64,000 nt of DNA from JANRKB01 sp033763695 (GCA_033763695.1 JANRKB010000023.1:1-64000); one strand, 5' to 3'; positions 6,968-16,468 are shown, numbered from the stretch's first letter. Notes: generated by a model not told the origin, from the letters alone. Program-made: numbers and translations.

Positions 6968-9844
6968 TCACGTTCCGAGCGTGCCGAGGCTGTTCTGCTG
7001 GTTCTTGAGCGAACCGATGGCCTTTTCCATGTTCAGGAACTGGGCCTGGAGGATCTGCCGCTTGTTCTCGAGTTTGGCGTCAATTGCGGCGATGCGGGAA
7101 TCCTGGGCCTTGATGTTGTCGTCCAGCGTCTTCTTGCGGGTCGCGAGCACGCCCTTGGTCGAATCGACGAAGGACTTGGCGAGCTCCTCGATGATGCTGA
7201 AGACGCCTTGCTTGGTGAAGGTCTCCTTGGCATCCGGGTCGTTGATGACCTTGACGCCGTCGGCGACCTGCGTGTCCACGGCGAGCGTCGCGTCGCGTGC
7301 GGCCAAGAGGTCTTCGACGTTGGCCGGGTCATCGGCGAGCGCCTTGCGGAACGTGTCGGTGTTGAGCGAGAGCTTGCCGCCGGTGCCGACGCTGATGCCG
7401 ATGGAAGCGAAGCTCTGGTACTTGCCAGTCACGCCCTTGGGCTTGGCCTGCACGGCGTCATAGATCTGTGAGCGGATGGAGAGCGCGGTCGAATCGCCCA
7501 GCAGCGGGCCGCTGGACTTGGTCTCGGTGTCGTACTTGGTCTGCGTGTTCAGACGGTCGACGAGCGAGTTGAACGCGGTGACAAAGTCGGTGAGTTTCTT
7601 CTCCACCGTCGCCAGGTCGCGGCTGACGGTGAGATTCACCGCCGTTGTTGACTTGGACTTGAGGTCGATCTTGACACCCTGCAGCACATTGTCGAGCGTG
7701 TTGCTGGTGCCAGTGATTGCGACCGCCTTGGCCGGATCGGTCGAGCCGAAGAAGGCGCGCGAGTCTTCGCCCGCTTCGAGGGTTTGCAGACCCAGGTCAA
7801 ATGAGCCGGTGTCGATGAGCACGCGTCCTGAGCGGCCCGCGTTGGTCGCGGTGAGCGAGAGGCGGAAGGGCGTCGCGCCGCTGCCGTCCTGCACGATCGC
7901 GGCGGAAACGCCGATGGCCGCGGAGTTGATCTTTTCGGCGATCTTCTGGAGGGTGTCGGTCGCGTCAAACGTGAGCTTGCGCTCGAAACTACCGCTGATC
8001 TTGTTGTCGACGCCGGTGCTGGTGGCCTCGCCGGAAAGGTTGAGCGACTTGGCGACGCTGCCGCTCGTGTCCGAGATCTTGATCTTGGTCGTGCCGTTGG
8101 TGCCGGGCTTCTCGACGATCTCGATGCCGTCGCCGTCGGCGTTGATGCGAGCGGTGATGGCGAGGGGGCGCGAGTTGATGAGGCCGATCAAGTCGTTGAC
8201 GTTCTTGATGTCGTCGGTGAGGCTGACCGTCTGAACCGCGCCGGTGGAATCGGTGATCGTGAAGCTGCCGGTGCCGACGCCCTTGCCGTTGTTGAACGAG
8301 CTCAGAAGCGTCGCGCCGCTGAGGTACTGCTTCTGCAAGTTCGTGCCGCTCACGGTTGTCGATGCGACGCCCGACGCGCCGGTCGAGATGCCCAGCGATG
8401 CGGCGGTGTCGTTTCCTGTGGTGCCGGTGATGATCAGGTTGCTCGAGGTTGAACCTGTGTTGTCGGTGATGACCAGGCCGGTGCCGTTCTGGTTGAGCGA
8501 GACGCTCAGACGCGACTTGCCGTTGACGCCGGTGCCCGAGGCCGTCTGAATCGCATTGATGGCATCAGAGAGCGTGGTGTCAGCGTTGAGCGTGACCGAG
8601 CCGGTGAAGCCGTCGCGCGTGGTGAAGTTGATGGCGCCGCTGCCGCCCAGGCCCGAACCGCCGTTGAGCGAGGAGAGCAGCGTGGTGTTCAATCCGCCGA
8701 CAACGCGACGGCCGACCATGACGCCGCCGAGCGAGTCGCCGGCGATGCCCAGATCCTTGGCGGTGGTGCTGCCGCTCTTGTCTGCGATGGAGATCTCTTC
8801 GGGGTTGGCGTTGCTCAGTTCCAGGCGCTTGCCGTCGGAGGAGATCTTGGCAGTGATGTTGCTCTTGCCGGCCGCGGCGAGCTGAGTGTTGATGCGCGTG
8901 ACGGCTTCGCCCAGCGTGGAGACGGCGCCCGAGGTCTTGACAAACTTGGTGTTGTCCTGCGGGTCGACGGTGTAGACGTCGCCGAGGTTGATGTCGACGC
9001 TGGTGCCAAGCTCCGAGATGGTGAACTGGGAGTTGGTCAGGCCGACGGTGCTCTTGATAAGCACGCCGTTGCCGTCGTTGAGCGAGGCGAGCGTGGTGCC
9101 GGTGGTGAGCGTCGTCAGCGAGGAGCCGGTGACCTTGCCGCCGACGGCGCTGCCGGCGATGCCGAGGCTGCTGGCGGTGGAGGAGTCGACGCCGTTCTCA
9201 ACGCGCATCGTGCCGCCGCCGCCCGAGGTGTCGGTGAGGACGAACTTGTCGTCGACGATACTTGCCTTGACCTTGGCGGTGCCGTTGCCGTTGATCGCGT
9301 CGAGCACGTCCTGAACGGTGACGGCCTTGGAGAGATCAATGGTTGACGTCGCGTTGGCGGCGTCGGTGATGATGATCTTGCCGCGCGAGATGCCGTCGCC
9401 GCCCTTGAGATCCGAGAGGAAGACGTCGCGGTCGAGGCGTGCTTTGGCAGATTCAAACGTGAACGTGCCGGCGTTGAGGCCGGTGGTGGTCTTGTCGGCG
9501 AAGCCGCGACTGAGGCTCTGCTGCGTGCTGACAAGGCGGTCGACGATGAACGAGTAGACGCCGGCCGCCGCGCTGGTGTCGGCGGTCGCGGTGAGGACGT
9601 CGGTGTTGCTGCTTGATGCGGACTGGCTGCGGATCGCCTTGTCGGTGCGGAAGGCCTTGGCGAGATCGCGGATGTTGGCGAGGCGCGAGTTGAGATCGAG
9701 GAAGGCGGTCTGCTGCAACTGCAATCCGGCCTTGCGGGCTTGGGCCGCCTGCTTGGGCCGGGCTTCAATGGCGAGCAACTGCTCGATGATCGAGCCCGAG
9801 TCGATGCCGCTGAAGATGCCCGTGCTGCTGGTGATGCCGCTCAT
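6968..9844 (-). CDS. fliD: Flagellar hook-associated protein 2 / filament cap FliD, oversized
   Basis: The 958-residue product caps the flagellar filament and promotes flagellin assembly. The N-terminus SGITSSTGIFSGIDSGSIIE with the following coiled segment is FliD_N. The C-terminus (LVDRLNTQTKYDTETKSSGP through AIGSLKNQQNSLGTLGT) is FliD_C. Between them are several flagellin hook IN-type repeats, for example around TVQDVLDAINGNG, TLSDAINAIQTASG, NVNDLIGLINSRP and TLQKIAEKINSAA. Typical FliD proteins have about 450-700 residues, so the outer domains are expanded. The ATG at 9844 has GGAG eight bases upstream; the frame continues further upstream without coding character. It is the first gene of a fliD-fliS unit. 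Confidence 0.92.
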   Translation of the reverse strand: MSGITSSTGIFSGIDSGSIIEQLLAIEARPKQAAQARKAGLQLQQTAFLDLNSRLANIRDLAKAFRTDKAIRSQSASSSNTDVLTATADTSAAAGVYSFIVDRLVSTQQSLSRGFADKTTTGLNAGTFTFESAKARLDRDVFLSDLKGGDGISRGKIIITDAANATSTIDLSKAVTVQDVLDAINGNGTAKVKASIVDDKFVLTDTSGGGGTMRVENGVDSSTASSLGIAGSAVGGKVTGSSLTTLTTGTTLASLNDGNGVLIKSTVGLTNSQFTISELGTSVDINLGDVYTVDPQDNTKFVKTSGAVSTLGEAVTRINTQLAAAGKSNITAKISSDGKRLELSNANPEEISIADKSGSTTAKDLGIAGDSLGGVMVGRRVVGGLNTTLLSSLNGGSGLGGSGAINFTTRDGFTGSVTLNADTTLSDAINAIQTASGTGVNGKSRLSVSLNQNGTGLVITDNTGSTSSNLIITGTTGNDTAASLGISTGASGVASTTVSGTNLQKQYLSGATLLSSFNNGKGVGTGSFTITDSTGAVQTVSLTDDIKNVNDLIGLINSRPLAITARINADGDGIEIVEKPGTNGTTKIKISDTSGSVAKSLNLSGEATSTGVDNKISGSFERKLTFDATDTLQKIAEKINSAAIGVSAAIVQDGSGATPFRLSLTATNAGRSGRVLIDTGSFDLGLQTLEAGEDSRAFFGSTDPAKAVAITGTSNTLDNVLQGVKIDLKSKSTTAVNLTVSRDLATVEKKLTDFVTAFNSLVDRLNTQTKYDTETKSSGPLLGDSTALSIRSQIYDAVQAKPKGVTGKYQSFASIGISVGTGGKLSLNTDTFRKALADDPANVEDLLAARDATLAVDTQVADGVKVINDPDAKETFTKQGVFSIIEELAKSFVDSTKGVLATRKKTLDDNIKAQDSRIAAIDAKLENKRQILQAQFLNMEKAIGSLKNQQNSLGTLGT

Positions 9845-10231
9845 ACTCGTACTCCACCGGGCTGCGGGCGCCGGAGCGAACGCAACCCATCGCCTCAAAC
9901 ATCGGTCCGATCGGCACTTGGCTGCACCGATCGAGGTTCTCGGACGCTCGTCGGCGGGCGTCTGTGCCGGGGCCGCGGCACAATGCCGCTCCCTGGCCGA
10001 TCCCGCTCGACGTCGAGGTCCGAGAACTACAGTTGTCCGTGCTAGCCGCGCCTCGCCGGGTCTGCCAGCGAAGTGGGGGCGCACCGTCTGCCGGGCGGGC
10101 TTGTCGCAACCCGCATACCACTCCGGCGATTTCGGGGGGCGGACGGATGGAGGGCCTGGGCACGAACGCCCGCGGCAAAGTCGAACCCTGCCTCACACCC
10201 GCGGCGTACAACCGCCGATGACGGAGCACGC
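9845..10231. other. Divergent intergenic region between fliD and a membrane-protein gene
   Basis: A 387-base spacer with divergent genes on both sides. I looked for a sigma-54 type TGGCAC-N5-TTGC element for fliD and did not find a convincing one. No gene, RNA or repeat is evident. Confidence 0.5.
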
Positions 10232-11083
10232 ATGTACCCGATCTCCAAACCCGTTCGAGTGACCATTGGCGTCGTGTGTGCAGTGATTGCGCTGACCGCC
10301 GTCGGCGGCGGCATCGCCGCGTATCTCTTGCCGGAGAAGCCGGCATGGACTGCGGTGGGCTTTGAACTGGTCACGCTGGTGACGGGCGTGCTGGGCCTGG
10401 TGATGGCGGGCAACCGCTTCCGCAGCGGCCCGGGGCTGGCGCTGGCGTGCATCGCGGGGACGATTCTCGTCTCGAGCGGCCTGGCGTACCTCGCGGGCGG
10501 CTCACGCGGCCAAGCCGGTGATGGTCAGGTGCGCATGCTGCTGGCGTCGCGCGTGGTCTTGGCGGGCGTGCTGGCGTTCTTCGCCGCCTCACTCGTCTTG
10601 GGTCGTCGTCAGCGGGCGTGGAAGCTGGCGATTCACGGTGCCGCGCTCGCGGGCGCGGGTCCGACGCTGGCGCTGTTGCATCGTCAGACCGACGGCAACT
10701 GGTTCGCGGGGCCGGAGGGCGGTTCGCTCGGCGTGACTGGCGTGGCGCTGCTTGGGTTGTGTGCCGCGTGCTTTGCGGTGACGAGCGTGTTTGCGTTCGT
10801 GCGCTCGGCGATGGCCGAGGAGCATGATTACAGCGGCGCGCTGACACGGTTCTTCTTGCACATGTTCCCGCTGGGGTGCGTGGTGCTGCTCGCGATCGCG
10901 ACCCACGGCCATGTGAACGACTCGGGCGGGGCCGCCGCTCTGCGCGTGGGCTTGGGGCTGACGCTCGTCGTGTTCCTCGGCGGGTGGTTCTGCGGCGGAA
11001 TGCACATGCTCATCCGCGCGTTCGAGATGGGACGCATCGCGTCGCACGACGAGCCGGACGCGGCGGCGTCGGTCGCGGCGTGA
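10232..11083 (+). CDS. Polytopic membrane protein of unknown function
   Basis: The 283-residue product has about eight hydrophobic segments, for example VTIGVVCAVIALTAVGGGI, LALACIAGTILVSSGLAYL and LGLTLVVFLGGWFCGGMHM, and a short charged C-terminus. The ATG at 10232 has GGAG six bases upstream. I recognise no family motif. It is divergent from fliD, but nothing in it suggests a flagellar role. Confidence 0.7.
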   Translation: MYPISKPVRVTIGVVCAVIALTAVGGGIAAYLLPEKPAWTAVGFELVTLVTGVLGLVMAGNRFRSGPGLALACIAGTILVSSGLAYLAGGSRGQAGDGQVRMLLASRVVLAGVLAFFAASLVLGRRQRAWKLAIHGAALAGAGPTLALLHRQTDGNWFAGPEGGSLGVTGVALLGLCAACFAVTSVFAFVRSAMAEEHDYSGALTRFFLHMFPLGCVVLLAIATHGHVNDSGGAAALRVGLGLTLVVFLGGWFCGGMHMLIRAFEMGRIASHDEPDAAASVAA

Positions 11084-11266
11084 GCGACGAGAACGCGCCA
11101 AGGGCAAACTCAGCGTTGTCATACGGATTCAGTATGAAACCCGCGCCCTGGCGTCGTTGCCTCGGCCCTTCGCAGTACCTCAAGCTCGGCGTCCCAGAGC
11201 GCGGCACTCAAGCCGAATCGGCCTCAGCAGCGAAGGCGAAATTTCCTTCACCGATGTTTATCTCGT

Positions 11267-11455
11267 CACCGCGAAGCGGTGGAGATGAATAGCGTCGGGT
11301 CGCGGCGAAGCCGCAGCCAACGAGACAACCGCTTGAACTCTTGCACCGCGCCGCGGTGCGGCATCGCTGCGCGATGCACGACATTCTCGCGACGCTTTCG
11401 TTGGGTGTCGCTGCGCGACGACCCAACGCTAATCACCCGCACGGCTTCGCCGTGC
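11267..11455. repeat. Array of six GC-rich hairpins (REP-like)
   Basis: Six perfect or near-perfect stems follow each other: CACCGC-GAA-GCGGTG (11267-11281), GCGGC-GAA-GCCGC near 11302-11314, GCACCGCG/CGCGGTGC (11343-11359), GCATCG/CGATGC (11361-11377), a stem of about 13 bp with a one-base bulge at about 11399-11429, and GCACGGC-TTC-GCCGTGC (11439-11455). The short GAA/TTC/TGC loops and clustering resemble repetitive extragenic palindromes. Confidence 0.6.
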
Positions 11456-11706
11456 AAGGCATTCGCCCGTCGCGGCGAATAGACCCTCGCGTTGATGAGC
11501 AGGACCATCCGCGGCGGGGCGAGCAAGCATGCGGATCCGGTCTGATGCGGCTTCGGTCTGAATCCCGCGCAATGAACTCGCCGCCTCTGCTCCTCGCTGC
11601 GACGCAGGTTCGGCGTTGTAATGTGAGGAACTCGAACCGATTCCGTATCGGGTCGCTTGCTCGCGGTGACGCTTGACGAGCGATTTCTTGTGTCGCGGCT
11701 GGGTTA

Positions 11707-11739
11707 CAAAAACAACACGGGCGGACTTTCGTCCGCCCG
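11707..11739 (-). terminator. Rho-independent terminator of the DUF11 gene
   Basis: A 9-bp perfect stem (11718-11726 with 11731-11739, CGGGCGGAC/GTCCGCCCG) with a TTTC loop lies 35 bases past the stop of the minus-strand DUF11 gene. On that strand it is followed by GTTGTTTTTG. Confidence 0.85.
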
Positions 11740-11774
11740 CGTTCACATACTTTTGAGACTCACTTCGCCAAGGT

Positions 11775-13487
11775 TTACTTGTAGAAGTTGGTCGTCTCGG
11801 TCTTGATCAGAGCACGAGTGATCTCGTTGCTCGAAGCCTCGGCCTTGAACTGGACCTGGCCTTCCTTGGTGGCGCGGACGGTGACCGTGTAGGTCTTGCT
11901 CGCCTTGGGCGCGAGCGTCGCGATCGCCGGGAAGGAGATCACGCCGTTGTTGACCGAGCCCTGCTCGCTGCTGGAGACCAGCGCCATGGCTTCGGTCTCC
12001 ATGGTGCAGACGAGCTTGACGTTCGTCAGCGGAGCCGAGCCCTGGTTGGTAACCTTGAGCGTGTAGGTCGTGGTCTCGCCGATCTGGATCGGGTCCGGAT
12101 CGTCGACGCCGTCGAGCAGAAGGGCCGGGATACCGACGACTTCGGTCGCGCAGCTCGTGGACACCGGGGCCGCACAGGTGCCCTGAGCCGTCGCGTTGAT
12201 CGCGAGGTTGCTCAGGCCGCTGGGCTTGACGGTGAAGGTGAAGGACTTGGTGGCGCCGGCGGCGAGGCTGCCGACGTTCCACGCGACGTTGCCGCCGCCC
12301 GCGGTGCCGCCCTCGGTGGCGCTCACGAAGGACGCGCCGCTGGGGATCGGGGCCGAAACGGTGGTGGCGTTGCTGGCGGTGTCACCCTTGTTGGTGACGG
12401 TGAGGGTGTAGGTCACGTCACGACCGACGAAGACCTTGCCCTGGCTCTTGCACTCGATCGCCAGCACGGGCTGACGAACGACGGTCGCGACCGTCTGGCT
12501 GGTCGCGGCGAGGTCGCCGTCGGCCTTGGCGTTCGCGGTGTTCTCGAACTTGCCGGTCTTGCTCGCCTTGAGCTGGGTCGAGACCTGCTTGCTCTCGCCC
12601 GCGGCCAGCGTGCCGACCGGGATGTCAAGCGACGTCTTGCCATCGCTGGTGGTCAGGCCGGCGGGGAGGGCATCGGTGATGCGGACGTTGTCCGCCGCGC
12701 CCGAGCCGGTGTTCTTGACTTCGATGACCATCGTGATCGGGTCGCAGATGGTGACCTCGGGGGTGATGGTCTTGGTGATCGTCAGCGCGGGCTGGACGAC
12801 GTTGGTCATGGCGCAGAGCAGGTTGTTGTAGGAGACGGCGACGCAGTTGCTGCTGGTGCCGACCTTGTCCGCCTTGCCCGTGACCTTGATGACCTGGGTC
12901 TTGCCGGCGGCGAGGTCGCCGAGCATCCACATGGCCGAGCCGTCGGTCGCCTTGCTGGCGGCGGGGCTGGCGGTCATGCCGGAGAAGTTCTGGTGGTTGC
13001 TGTTGGTGACGACGACGTTCTGGAGCGTCGCGTTGGTGATGTTGGTGACGTGCAGCTCATAGCCGTAGGTCTGACCAACGCGCACCTGCTGCGGGATCAC
13101 CTGATGGACCATGATCGCGCTGCTGTTGGCATCGCCGGTGGGGAAGGCCATGCTGGTGTAGGAGTAACCAGCGGGGACGGCGGGGCGATAGGTCGCGCCT
13201 GAGCCCGAACCAGCGGTGCCGGTCGAGGCGGCGGGAGCGGGAGCCGGAGCGGCAGCGGCGGGCTTGGCGGCGGGCGCTGCCGCGGCCGGGGCCGGAGCCG
13301 CGGGCTTGGCGGCAGGCTTGGCCGCGGGCTTGGTGGTCGCGCCGCTGTTGCCGCCCATCACGTAGAGAGCCGAGTTCTGGCTGCTGGCGCTCGAGCCGCT
13401 GCCCTCAGCGCACGCGCCGAGAACCATCGCGCTGCCCGCGACCATCACCAGAGCCAACAGTTTTCCCATCCCCTGAACGCTTTGCAT
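11775..13487 (-). CDS. DUF11/OmcB-like repeat lipoprotein
   Basis: The 570-residue product starts with a lipoprotein signal (LLALVMVAGSAMVLGAC, Cys26 as the lipidated residue). An Ala/Pro/Lys-rich linker covers about residues 52-100. Four or five DUF11 repeats follow, the immunoglobulin-like module of chlamydial OmcB, recognisable as GYELHVTNITNATLQNVVV, TMVIEVKNTGSGAADNVRI, TYTLTVTNKGDTASNATTV and TYTLKVTNQGSAPLTNVKL. Cys pairs near repeat boundaries (TICDP, AIECKSQG) resemble the cross-linking Cys of OmcB. The likely place is the outer membrane or cell surface as a structural protein. GAGGAAATTCA precedes the ATG. It is a single-gene unit with its own terminator. Confidence 0.88.
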   Translation of the reverse strand: MQSVQGMGKLLALVMVAGSAMVLGACAEGSGSSASSQNSALYVMGGNSGATTKPAAKPAAKPAAPAPAAAAPAAKPAAAAPAPAPAASTGTAGSGSGATYRPAVPAGYSYTSMAFPTGDANSSAIMVHQVIPQQVRVGQTYGYELHVTNITNATLQNVVVTNSNHQNFSGMTASPAASKATDGSAMWMLGDLAAGKTQVIKVTGKADKVGTSSNCVAVSYNNLLCAMTNVVQPALTITKTITPEVTICDPITMVIEVKNTGSGAADNVRITDALPAGLTTSDGKTSLDIPVGTLAAGESKQVSTQLKASKTGKFENTANAKADGDLAATSQTVATVVRQPVLAIECKSQGKVFVGRDVTYTLTVTNKGDTASNATTVSAPIPSGASFVSATEGGTAGGGNVAWNVGSLAAGATKSFTFTVKPSGLSNLAINATAQGTCAAPVSTSCATEVVGIPALLLDGVDDPDPIQIGETTTYTLKVTNQGSAPLTNVKLVCTMETEAMALVSSSEQGSVNNGVISFPAIATLAPKASKTYTVTVRATKEGQVQFKAEASSNEITRALIKTETTNFYK

Positions 13488-13864
13488 TGAATTTCCTCGA
13501 CATCGACTGGGAGAGGTGCATCAGCGTTCGGCCCCAGTGCCTTACGCCGTTTTGCAGGTTTGCTGCCGGTCTCGCGCCGATGAGCGGCGCCCCCTGGCCC
13601 TGCGTTGTTCGAGACTCACCCGCACGCCCACGCGACGTGCAAGAACATGACTGGTTCACCGCGGCTCCGCCGCATCAGACCCTCGTAGTTCAGAACAGCG
13701 TCGCTCCGAGCGATCTGCCATGGATCGGGCGAACTCCCGAGGATCGGGGTTGCAACCCCATTCTACGCTGTCTTTTCGGACTTTGCCGTCGTCGAACCCC
13801 AAAAGCTGTGAGGCTGATTCGCTGCTTGTTTGGAGGTGTCGCTAAAGCGTCGGCAGAGTCTGAC
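13488..13864. other. Intergenic region upstream of the DUF11 gene
   Basis: This 377-base gap lies between prfB and the DUF11 gene, both on the minus strand. It holds a small perfect palindrome GGGGTTGCAACCCC at 13746-13759. No credible gene or RNA; it probably contains the DUF11 promoter. Confidence 0.5.
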
Positions 13865-14990
13865 TTACGACTTCTTGGCCGCCTTCTCGCGCTCGGCACG
13901 CCGACGATTGAGCTCGGCATCGATGAAGTCCTGGATGTCGCCACGCAGCACGGTCTCGTAGTCCGTGCGCTCGTGGTTGGTCCGATGGTCCTTCACGCGA
14001 TTGTCATAGAAGACATACGAGCGGATCTGCGTGCCCCAGCCCTGTGAGAGCGCGCCGCCTGCGGCAGAAGCGATCTCCTTCTCGCGGCGCTCGTCCTCGA
14101 TCTGCTGCAGTTTGGCTTCGAGCACGGCGAGGGCCTGCGCCTTGTTCTGCGGCTGATCGCGATAGGTCGATGCGACGACCTGAATGCCGGTCGGCTTGTG
14201 CGTGATGCGGATGGCCGAGGCGACCTTGTTCACGTTTTGCCCGCCCGGGCCGCTGGCACGCACGAACGCCACCACCTCGATGTCCTTGTCGGGGATGTTG
14301 ATCTCCGACTCGGCGATCTCGGGAATAACTTCGACGGTGCAGAACGACGTCTGCCGCTTGCCCTGCGCGTTGAATGGGGAGACGCGTGCGAGACGGTGTG
14401 TGCCGCGTTCGCACGAGAGATAGCCGAAGGCGAACGGCCCCTTGATGTGGAGCGTGACGGAGTCGATGCCGACTTCGGTGCCGAAGCCCTTGTCGACTTC
14501 CTCCATCGAGAAGCCCATCTTCTCGCAGTAGAAGATGTACATGCGCAGGAGCATGTCGGCCCAGTCGTTGGCCTCGGTGCCGCCCACGCCCGCGGAGATG
14601 GTGAGGAAGCAGTTGGATGCGTCGTGCTTGCCGGCGAGCAGCGACTGCAGTTCGACCTTCTTCATGCGCTCGACAAGCCCGAAGAGCTGCGCGTCGGCCT
14701 CGGCGAGCAGGTCCTTGTCGCCCGCTTCCTTGGACATCTGGTACGCCAGCTTGGCGTCCTCGAAGTCGCGCATCACGCCGGTCAGCCCGTCGAGCTGAGC
14801 CTTGAGCGATTTCACCTGGCCCACGATCTTGCGTGCGCGGCTCTGGTCATCCCAGAAGCCGTCGCCGGCCATCTGGGCCTCGAACTCTTTCAGGCTGGAG
14901 AGTTTGGAGGGGTAGTCAAAGAGAGTCGCGGATGGTCACGATCCGCGCCTCAAGATCGTCGATCACCGGCTGGTGAGCGTCGTAGTTCAT
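13865..14990 (-). CDS. prfB: Peptide chain release factor 2 with programmed +1 frameshift
   Basis: RF2 reads UGA and UAA stops and triggers peptide release. The main frame contains the catalytic GGQ loop (ASGPGGQNVNKVASAIRITH) and the usual RF-1 domain; the end is a Lys/Arg-rich tail. Translation starts at the ATG at 14990 (MNYDAHQPVIDDLEARIVTI...), runs 24 codons to CTT, then meets an in-frame TGA at 14918-14916. A +1 shift at CTTTGAC skips one T and continues as DYPSKLSSLKEFE into the long frame, giving 374 residues. GGAG lies about 11 bases upstream of the ATG. This is the conserved autoregulatory frameshift of RF2, not a damaged gene. The usual Shine-Dalgarno-like stimulator before the slip site is missing. 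Confidence 0.93.
14915..14921 (-). promoter_or_regulatory. Programmed +1 frameshift site of prfB (CTTTGAC)
   Basis: On the minus strand codon 24 is CTT and codon 25 is TGA followed by C, the canonical slip sequence that lets low RF2 levels promote frameshifting. The bases before it read CGCGACTCT, where E. coli has an AGGGGG stimulator. Confidence 0.9.
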
Positions 14991-15134
14991 GGGAGACTCC
15001 GAGAAAGCCACTTCGGCGACGGACCAAGCCCGGGCCGCGGGTGGCAAGTTTAGCCCGCAGGACGGGCACGACCTCGGCGGATCCGAAGACATCTCGGAAA
15101 CACATCGGTGGGGGCGTTTCGTATAGTGGGCTCG

Positions 15135-15440
15135 ATGGACGTGGCAGCGCATTTCATGTCGGTCGTGCTGGCGGAGCAGGCTGCCGCCGATCGCATGCGC
15201 GGGGCGTTGTTGGTCTTGATCTTGCTGGCGGTGTTCGCGTCGGCGTTGCTGGTCACGGCGTTCCTGCGTGCGGCACGGCGGGCAGCCAAGGGGCGTCAGG
15301 CGGCCGTGCGACGCGACAAGGCGCCCGCGGGGCCGGACCCGTGGTTTGAAGCAGGACGCCGCATGCCGACGCCGCCGGATCCTGATGGCGGTGGCGCGGC
15401 GACCGATCGCCACATGGGACCGGAGAACGACGCTCGATGA
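15135..15440 (+). CDS. Small single-span membrane protein
   Basis: The 101-residue product has one membrane segment (about residues 22-43, RGALLVLILLAVFASALLVT), then a basic stretch and a Pro/Gly/Asp-rich cytoplasmic tail. Its TGA overlaps the ATG of the following SDR gene (ATGA), so the two are probably translationally coupled. No family is recognised. Confidence 0.65.
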   Translation: MDVAAHFMSVVLAEQAAADRMRGALLVLILLAVFASALLVTAFLRAARRAAKGRQAAVRRDKAPAGPDPWFEAGRRMPTPPDPDGGGAATDRHMGPENDAR

Positions 15441-16192
15441 AGACAGCCCGACCGATCGCCGTGGTGACGGGCGGTGCACGCCGCGTGGGCGCGGCGATCG
15501 CGCAGGCACTGGCGCAGCGCGGCTGCGATGTGCTCATCACCTACAACGCGAGCGAGCGCGACGCGAATCGCACGGTCGCGGCGCTGCGGCGTACGGGCGT
15601 CGCGGCGGGAGCCATGCCGCTGGATCTTGGCGACGAAGGCGATGTGGAAGCGGCGGTGGGGGCGTTGCGAGAGCATCTGCCGCGGCTTGATGTGCTGGTG
15701 CACAACGCCTCGCGCTACGAGCCGTCGCCGCTGGGGCGGATCACAGCGGCACAGGTGCTGGCGGATTATCGCGCGCACGCGCTCGGGCCGCTGCTGCTCA
15801 CGCAGGGTCTGGTGCCGCTGCTGAAGAAGTCGCGGTTGGCGGGCGGCGCGGCGGTTGTCGCGATGACAGATATGCATGTGCTTGGCAGGCCGCGGCGTGA
15901 CCTCGCGTCATATGCAATGTCCAAGGCCGCGCTGGTGGAGATGGTGCGTTCGCTCGCGCGGGATCTGGCGCCGCGCGTGCGCGTGAATGGTGTTGCACCG
16001 GGCGTCGTTGCGTGGCCGACGAGCGGACCGGAGGCGGCGCGTGCGATGCAGGCGGCGTATCTGAGTCGCGTGCCGCTCGAGCGTTCGGGGACGCCGGAAG
16101 ACGCCGCGGAAGTGGCGGCGTGGCTCGCGCTGGAGGCGAGATACGTGACGGGCGAGATCGTGCGCGTCGACGGCGGGCGCTGGTTGGCGTGA
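15437..16192 (+). CDS. Short-chain dehydrogenase/reductase, pteridine-reductase-like
   Basis: The 251-residue product is a classical SDR with a Rossmann fold. It has TGGARRVGAAIA for the cofactor (the Arg-Arg pair favours NADPH), VHNAS, and the catalytic YAMSK. The pattern HNASRYEPSPLGRIT, then VAMTDMHVLGRP, then VRVNGVAPGVVAWP is the one seen in pteridine reductases of the PTR1/FolM type, which reduce biopterin or dihydrofolate. That substrate is an inference from pattern only. The start overlaps the preceding small membrane gene by ATGA. Length is normal for the family. Confidence 0.85.
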   Translation: MKTARPIAVVTGGARRVGAAIAQALAQRGCDVLITYNASERDANRTVAALRRTGVAAGAMPLDLGDEGDVEAAVGALREHLPRLDVLVHNASRYEPSPLGRITAAQVLADYRAHALGPLLLTQGLVPLLKKSRLAGGAAVVAMTDMHVLGRPRRDLASYAMSKAALVEMVRSLARDLAPRVRVNGVAPGVVAWPTSGPEAARAMQAAYLSRVPLERSGTPEDAAEVAAWLALEARYVTGEIVRVDGGRWLA

Positions 16193-16273
16193 GCAGCGCG
16201 GGCGTCGAGGCGAGAGCGAAAATGTCTCGCACACCGTGGAGTCGGTGCGCGAGACGTGAAGAGATGAGACGAC

Positions 16274-16390
16274 TCAGAGTTTGCCGAGCAGCCAGAAGAG
16301 CAGCAGGAAGATCAGGATGGTGGAGATGAGTCCGCCGCCCAGTTTCCACGCTCCGAGCCCGGCGATAATGCCGCGAACTGCGTCACGCAT
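16274..16390 (-). CDS. 38-residue hydrophobic small protein
   Basis: The peptide has a short amphipathic N-terminus (MRDAVRGIIAGLGAWKLGGG) and one membrane span (LISTILIFLLLFWLL) ending GKL. AAAGGAG lies seven bases upstream of the ATG, a strong ribosome site that supports a real gene despite its size. It is the last of three tiny minus-strand genes (DUF1328, entericidin-like, this one). Function unknown; the context suggests membrane stress. Confidence 0.65.
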   Translation of the reverse strand: MRDAVRGIIAGLGAWKLGGGLISTILIFLLLFWLLGKL

Positions 16391-16468
16391 GGTGAACTCC
16401 TTTGTGAATGGAAGCGTCGCGAGCGATTGACACGATGTCGCGCTTCGACATCTGGGCTTCACGCTGTG

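Larger units (their letters stand above)
11084..11774. other. Long intergenic region rich in small hairpins
   Basis: Nearly 700 bases without a credible gene; the short frames present are low-quality and overlap the hairpins. The centre (11267-11455) is a chain of GC-rich hairpins annotated separately. The right end carries the terminator of the DUF11 gene. Confidence 0.6.

Noticed and set aside
14915..14918. In-frame TGA near the start of prfB, read as a pseudogene
   Set aside because: The CTTTGAC context and continuity after a +1 shift show programmed frameshifting.
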